Positions 60,413 through 64,000 of a stretch of DNA of 64,000 nucleotides are shown here, piece after piece. Position 1 is the stretch's first letter. Each line of letters begins with the position of its first letter. Origin of the DNA: Gremmenia infestans. Lineage: Eukaryota; Ascomycota; Leotiomycetes; Helotiales; Hamatocanthoscyphaceae. The stretch is from positions 270,501 to 334,500 of the forward strand of contig JAFEVB010000020.1 in assembly GCA_032629725.1 (NCBI GenBank), written 5' to 3'. A model generated the notes under the pieces. It searched no databases and was not told the origin of the DNA. It was given only the letters and a program-made list of their open reading frames with translations. A program made the position numbers and the translations under genes.

Positions 60413-61331
60413 CTGCGGACTGCATTCCGTTCCCGATCACTGCATTGAAGTAAGAAAATATCAGCGGAGCTAGCGAGTAGTGGGTTGTTCTATCGTATTT
60501 AAACTGCAATTGAGGGTTGTAGGATGTCAATACGGTACTCCTGTTAATATTATTGCCAAGTAAACTTTTTATGAACGCGTCGGGGTCAAGGAGACGCGTC
60601 TGTGCACGGACCATTTCAGGATTAATGTGAGAATGTCCTCCTTAATTACATTTCAATTTTCAGAGCACAACACCACAGAACGAGACTGGACAGAAAATAC
60701 TATTATTCTCAGGTAAATTATGAACGGCGCGGGAAGTTGTATCGCATCGAGCACGCTCCAAACCATAGAAACGTCACATGTACAGTAAGATTCCGGTTCA
60801 GAAACCGAAACCGAAACCTAAAACTCGAACTACCGGTAGGTAGTTGCATCTAAATACACACAGGAGTCTCAGATCATATGTCCTAGTACTGATAATATTT
60901 TGATTGGGTTGATGATTGACATGGTCGATGTGACCCCCATTAAAGAGCATACGGTTGATAGCAGAGCGAAGCCTAGGTTAATGTTTCCTGATGCCTTCAG
61001 TACCAAGCGCACTTGATTACCCATGACCTGAATACACCAATTGTTTGTGCCATGGTATTGTCACATGTGTTGCCTTTCCGGTCGTTCTTTCCTGACCTAT
61101 GTTAATCGTGATTGAGGATCAATAAACATGTCCAGTCGTCCTGCTTTAGACACCTTTCGTATTGCTCGGAATTAGCCTACGCCCTTCCATCCATGAAGCA
61201 GCGACGAATATAAAACCCTGCGAATGAAGGATTTGTTCCAGGATCTAGCTCGAGAGTAACGAAAGTGCCCAATCGCTCTCATAATAAGTCTCTTGGTTGT
61301 GCCTTTCAGGATTTTTCGTGTGTATTGCCAG
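60413..61331. other. upstream region of PIF1 gene
   Basis: This is 0.9 kb. A minus-strand open frame 60614-60375 overlaps the start of the helicase exon in another frame and is not supported. An AAACCGAAACCGAAACC run lies at about 60797-60815. No gene called. Confidence 0.5.
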
Positions 61332-62795
61332 TCAAATTCTCGGTTGTTTCAGTAGAGACAGGAAGTTTGCTGGCCACTGGCTGGCCACTCGAAGTTGCCT
61401 TTTGACTTCTTTGTTCTCATTCCCCATGGCATCTTCCCTATCAAGTGCCGCTGTCTCCCCCTCGAGTGCCTGAATCTCCCTTTCCATTGCCTGGTCTCCT
61501 CTTTCCTGAGCTCGTTGGAGTTTGACATCTTTGTCTCTGAGCAAGCTCTCTAGCTCAGCAACCTTTGCTTGGAACTCCCGTAGTTCGGCTTCTAGAATGA
61601 AATGAGCGCTCGCACTTTGTTGAATGCCATCCATCGCTGTTGTATCCCTTCCGGTATTTTGCTCGAGTGCCATGTTGTTCAGCGCTATAGGCTGACGCGT
61701 GAGAGACGTCGAATCAGAAAGAGTTGGGATAGATGGGCGCTTGGTAGCCAGATCATCATCCTCCAGTATTGTTGAAAAACTATTTCCAGTCTCGGATTGA
61801 GGGGCTTCAGAGTTTCTGTGACTTTGATTCATATCCACAGACGCATCATACAGATCATCCACATCAAGCCCGTCCGCGTATTCCAGCTTTCTCTCCTGTT
61901 CTGACTGTTCAGCTTCTGGCACATAGCTTCCCATCATCGAGTTCCTCAGACTATTCGCAACTCCAGCTCTATATGTAACATCTGGCCGCTCGGGACTGAT
62001 ATTGTCATCTTCCTCTTTGTCCTCTTTTCCTTCCAGCGTGTTTACTAGACGCCTAGTCGATACGATCCATTCCTTCTTTTTTTGTTGAATTTCAACTTCC
62101 GACAAAGGATGAGCACCACGTCCGGACCCCCGGCGGTAATTCGTGAAACTGTATTTCTGCTGGTACTGTTGCATGGTCTTCAAATTGTTGTTTTTGTTCA
62201 AAGTATTCTGCTCCCGAGCGTATAGATTCCAGGTGGCAATAATTACATTGAAATCTTTCGTCACGATTCCATCGTCACTTGTTACCATCCCTCTGGTGGT
62301 CCCCTCGGCAACCCTCAGATGCCGCAAGAACCCCTGATGTAGATCGTCTTCTCGACCATCAAAATCGATGATGAACCTTTCAGGTCGAGTGCGACGACCA
62401 TGTTGACTTCCTAGCCGATACCAGAGAGCTTGCCGAATAACATGGTGGATGTACCGAGGTCGACCGAGAAAAATGGGACACGTGAGGATGGTTGCGAAAG
62501 CGCCACAGAATATGGCGGCCCAGACAGCGTTTGGGGGGCCAGGTCTTAAAATTACGCTTGTCTGGCCCACAATTTCTCCAGGAGGGAGAAGGTTCGGCGG
62601 ACTGAGGGCGAAGAGATGATGGGCTTTTCTCCACAATGCATATTCTGCTTTGCCAATTCTTCCCAGGAGGACATTGTCCTTCGGGGACCAGTACGTTGTA
62701 GCATTTTCTGTGGCACGACGTTTGGCCGGACGAGAAGCCGAGCTTGATCTTGCGCGTTTTTGTGGGTGTGGCATCTCTATGGCCTGTGATGGCAT
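61332..62795 (-). CDS. hypothetical protein with C-terminal coiled coil
   Basis: A 487-codon ORF with no introns needed. The basic N-terminus (PQKRARSSSASRPAKRRA) looks like a nuclear localisation signal. A folded central part (WSPKDNVLLGRIGKAEYALWRKAHHLF...PERFIIDFDGREDDL) is unassigned. A disordered acidic and Ser-rich section follows, then a long coiled coil (AELREFQAKVAELESLLRDKDVKLQ...). Nuclear location is an inference from the basic stretch. I do not recognise a family. The start could also be the second Met (MPHPQKRAR). Confidence 0.65.
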   Translation of the reverse strand: MPSQAIEMPHPQKRARSSSASRPAKRRATENATTYWSPKDNVLLGRIGKAEYALWRKAHHLFALSPPNLLPPGEIVGQTSVILRPGPPNAVWAAIFCGAFATILTCPIFLGRPRYIHHVIRQALWYRLGSQHGRRTRPERFIIDFDGREDDLHQGFLRHLRVAEGTTRGMVTSDDGIVTKDFNVIIATWNLYAREQNTLNKNNNLKTMQQYQQKYSFTNYRRGSGRGAHPLSEVEIQQKKKEWIVSTRRLVNTLEGKEDKEEDDNISPERPDVTYRAGVANSLRNSMMGSYVPEAEQSEQERKLEYADGLDVDDLYDASVDMNQSHRNSEAPQSETGNSFSTILEDDDLATKRPSIPTLSDSTSLTRQPIALNNMALEQNTGRDTTAMDGIQQSASAHFILEAELREFQAKVAELESLLRDKDVKLQRAQERGDQAMEREIQALEGETAALDREDAMGNENKEVKRQLRVASQWPANFLSLLKQPRI

Positions 62796-63007
62796 TTCGT
62801 GTTATTTGATTCCGTGGTAAAGATGCATCCCTAAATATGAAGTGGAAAGAAGACGGTGAATGCAAGCAAGCAGTACAATGACGATAACATACCATGCCGT
62901 AACTGGCTATGAAATTCACAAGCATAAGAAATGGATTGAATTGTAGGCAGCTTGAGACACTTGCTAGTGCTTGTGAAGAAGAACCATACTTACGTCTAAC
63001 CATTAGA

Positions 63008-64000
63008 TCAAAATGCTTCAATCTGCCTTAGCCCAAAATCAAGTGGTTTCGCGGCAATCACAGACTCCCCCTTCACATACTCAAAAGCAGACACCGCACG
63101 TCGACGCCATCCTTCGACGACCTCCGGCCCATCAAACTCCACGCCTAGTCCAATGCTCTCACCCATAAGAACATTAGAGGCCACCTTTATGTTGTATAGA
63201 GAGCGCAGGATTCGATCGATGGTGACGAGTGCTGTGTTCGCCACGCAATCTACGATGCCAACGAGGAGATCTGGGTAATGGATATACCCTTGCAGTTCAA
63301 TAGAAGATGAAGAAGAGAAAAGGAATAAGGGCTCAGCTTCAAGTGTCAGCCAGCTCTTTACACCGTTGAGCATCGTTATTGCCTTCCCAATCAGCAAGTC
63401 AGTTCCCTCTTTCCCTGACCCTTGGTACATCTCACCCCCGCCGGCTTTGGAATGATAGTAAATTAGGCTCGGCATCTCCGACAACGTGACGATGAGACGA
63501 GTGCGCAAGCTTAGTGAAGAAGCTTGCGTCGTATGATACGGCCTGACTGGACCCTGCTGTAGCAACGTCTGCCATTCCGGTGAACTCAAAAAACAATGCT
63601 CTTTCAGCTTCAAGGATTGGCCAAACTATTTCCATTTTCAGTAACCACCAGAGCAATGTTTGGCAAAGGAGACGTACGACATGTGGTAGCTGGCACTCAA
63701 GCATCGCGAGCTCGAACTCACTTGAATACCGCTGCACACCCCTCGAAGAAAGCAGCACCGCTGTTCCGCGCGCCAGACTTCCCCAATCACCTCTACCTGT
63801 ACTAACAACCAGCTACTTCCGGTCAACCACAATTCCCCGTCCGGCCAGTCATGGAAGATACAATACGCACCTCACACATCTGCAACAAAATTGATGCACA
63901 AAGTGTCTCCGCCTCCATCCGCAGAGAAGCATCGCTCAGACACTTGCGCAAAGATGATAAAGCCTTGACATAGCTCTGGTAAATTTCTCGGTCCGCAGTA
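63008..64000 (-). CDS. fungal transcription factor domain protein, partial (5' end beyond window)
   Basis: C-terminal part of a fungal-specific transcription-factor-domain protein. From the right edge: IYQSYVKALSSLRKCLSD and RMEAETLCASILLQMCE, then HDWPDGELWLTGSSWLLVQ, an intron (63796-63732), RYSSEFELAMLECQLPHV, an intron (63677-63626), and EHCFLSSPEWQTL to the stop at 63008. This series is the usual order in Zn2Cys6 regulators with the Fungal_trans_2 domain. The DNA-binding domain would lie outside the window. Between QMCE (about 63871) and HDWPDG the frame changes by one step with no intron large enough, so a frameshift or pseudogene is possible. Typical relatives regulate secondary metabolism or carbon use; the target here is unknown. 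Confidence 0.65.

Noticed and set aside
60375..60614. Minus-strand 79-codon ORF as the PIF1 first exon
   Set aside because: It overlaps the helicase exon in another frame and shows no viroplasmin first-half pattern.
62380..63021. 213-codon minus-strand open frame
   Set aside because: It overlaps the N-terminal part of the coiled-coil protein in another frame, and its composition is that of a shadow.
1..64000. tRNA, rRNA or CRISPR features
   Set aside because: I looked for the tRNA T-arm consensus, rRNA blocks and regularly spaced repeats and found none that hold up. A tRNAscan-SE run would be decisive for tRNAs.

Overview
The window looks like nuclear DNA of a filamentous ascomycete (Pezizomycotina, probably Leotiomycetes, though the class is only a guess). 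Short introns of about 50-140 nt with GTAAGT-like donors and CTAAC/CTGAC branch sites split the genes. The gene set is typically fungal: a GH7 cellobiohydrolase, Zn2Cys6 regulators, a sedolisin protease, GPI-tailed surface proteins and a P4-ATPase. An 11.5 kb block carries the C-to-T/G-to-A signature of repeat-induced point mutation (RIP).

Layout. 0-6 kb: secreted GH7 cellobiohydrolase (+), then a single-pass membrane protein (-) with an apparent frameshift. 7.6-12.2 kb: Dnf1-type phospholipid flippase (+). 13-17.6 kb: Zn2Cys6 regulator (+), small SDR (-) and a decayed extradiol-dioxygenase pseudogene (+). 17.9-19.1 kb: decayed GPI-type surface protein (-). 21-28.9 kb: conserved fungal protein of unknown function (-), the ribosome-assembly WD protein Ipi3 (+), a secreted sedolisin (+) and an ABM-like protein (-). 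29-37 kb: sparse, with one orphan ORF, a secreted SnoaL-like protein, an alpha/beta hydrolase and a RanBP2-type zinc-finger protein. 37.5-53.2 kb: one large secreted M35-type metalloprotease gene (-) cut in two by a RIP-degraded LTR element. 55-64 kb: a Cys-rich GPI-tailed protein, a PIF1 helicase with a viroplasmin-like N-terminus, a coiled-coil protein and the C-terminal part of another fungal transcription factor.

The main discovery is at 40,666-52,229. Two 214-bp LTRs flank 11.1 kb of TA-saturated DNA with no surviving ORF. The element sits between the HExxH zinc motif and the GTxD zinc ligand of the protease. Removing it with one copy of the short target duplication restores an in-frame join. 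The two LTRs differ only by transitions, and each is least mutated at its outer edge, so the boundaries of RIP can be read directly. A nonsense codon about 400 bp outside the element also fits a RIP change.

Apart from the shared secretion/saprotrophy theme (GH7, sedolisin, M35, SnoaL-like protein), the genes do not form an obvious pathway cluster. The regulator-SDR-dioxygenase stretch at 13-17.6 kb is the nearest thing to a small metabolic group, and its dioxygenase is dead.
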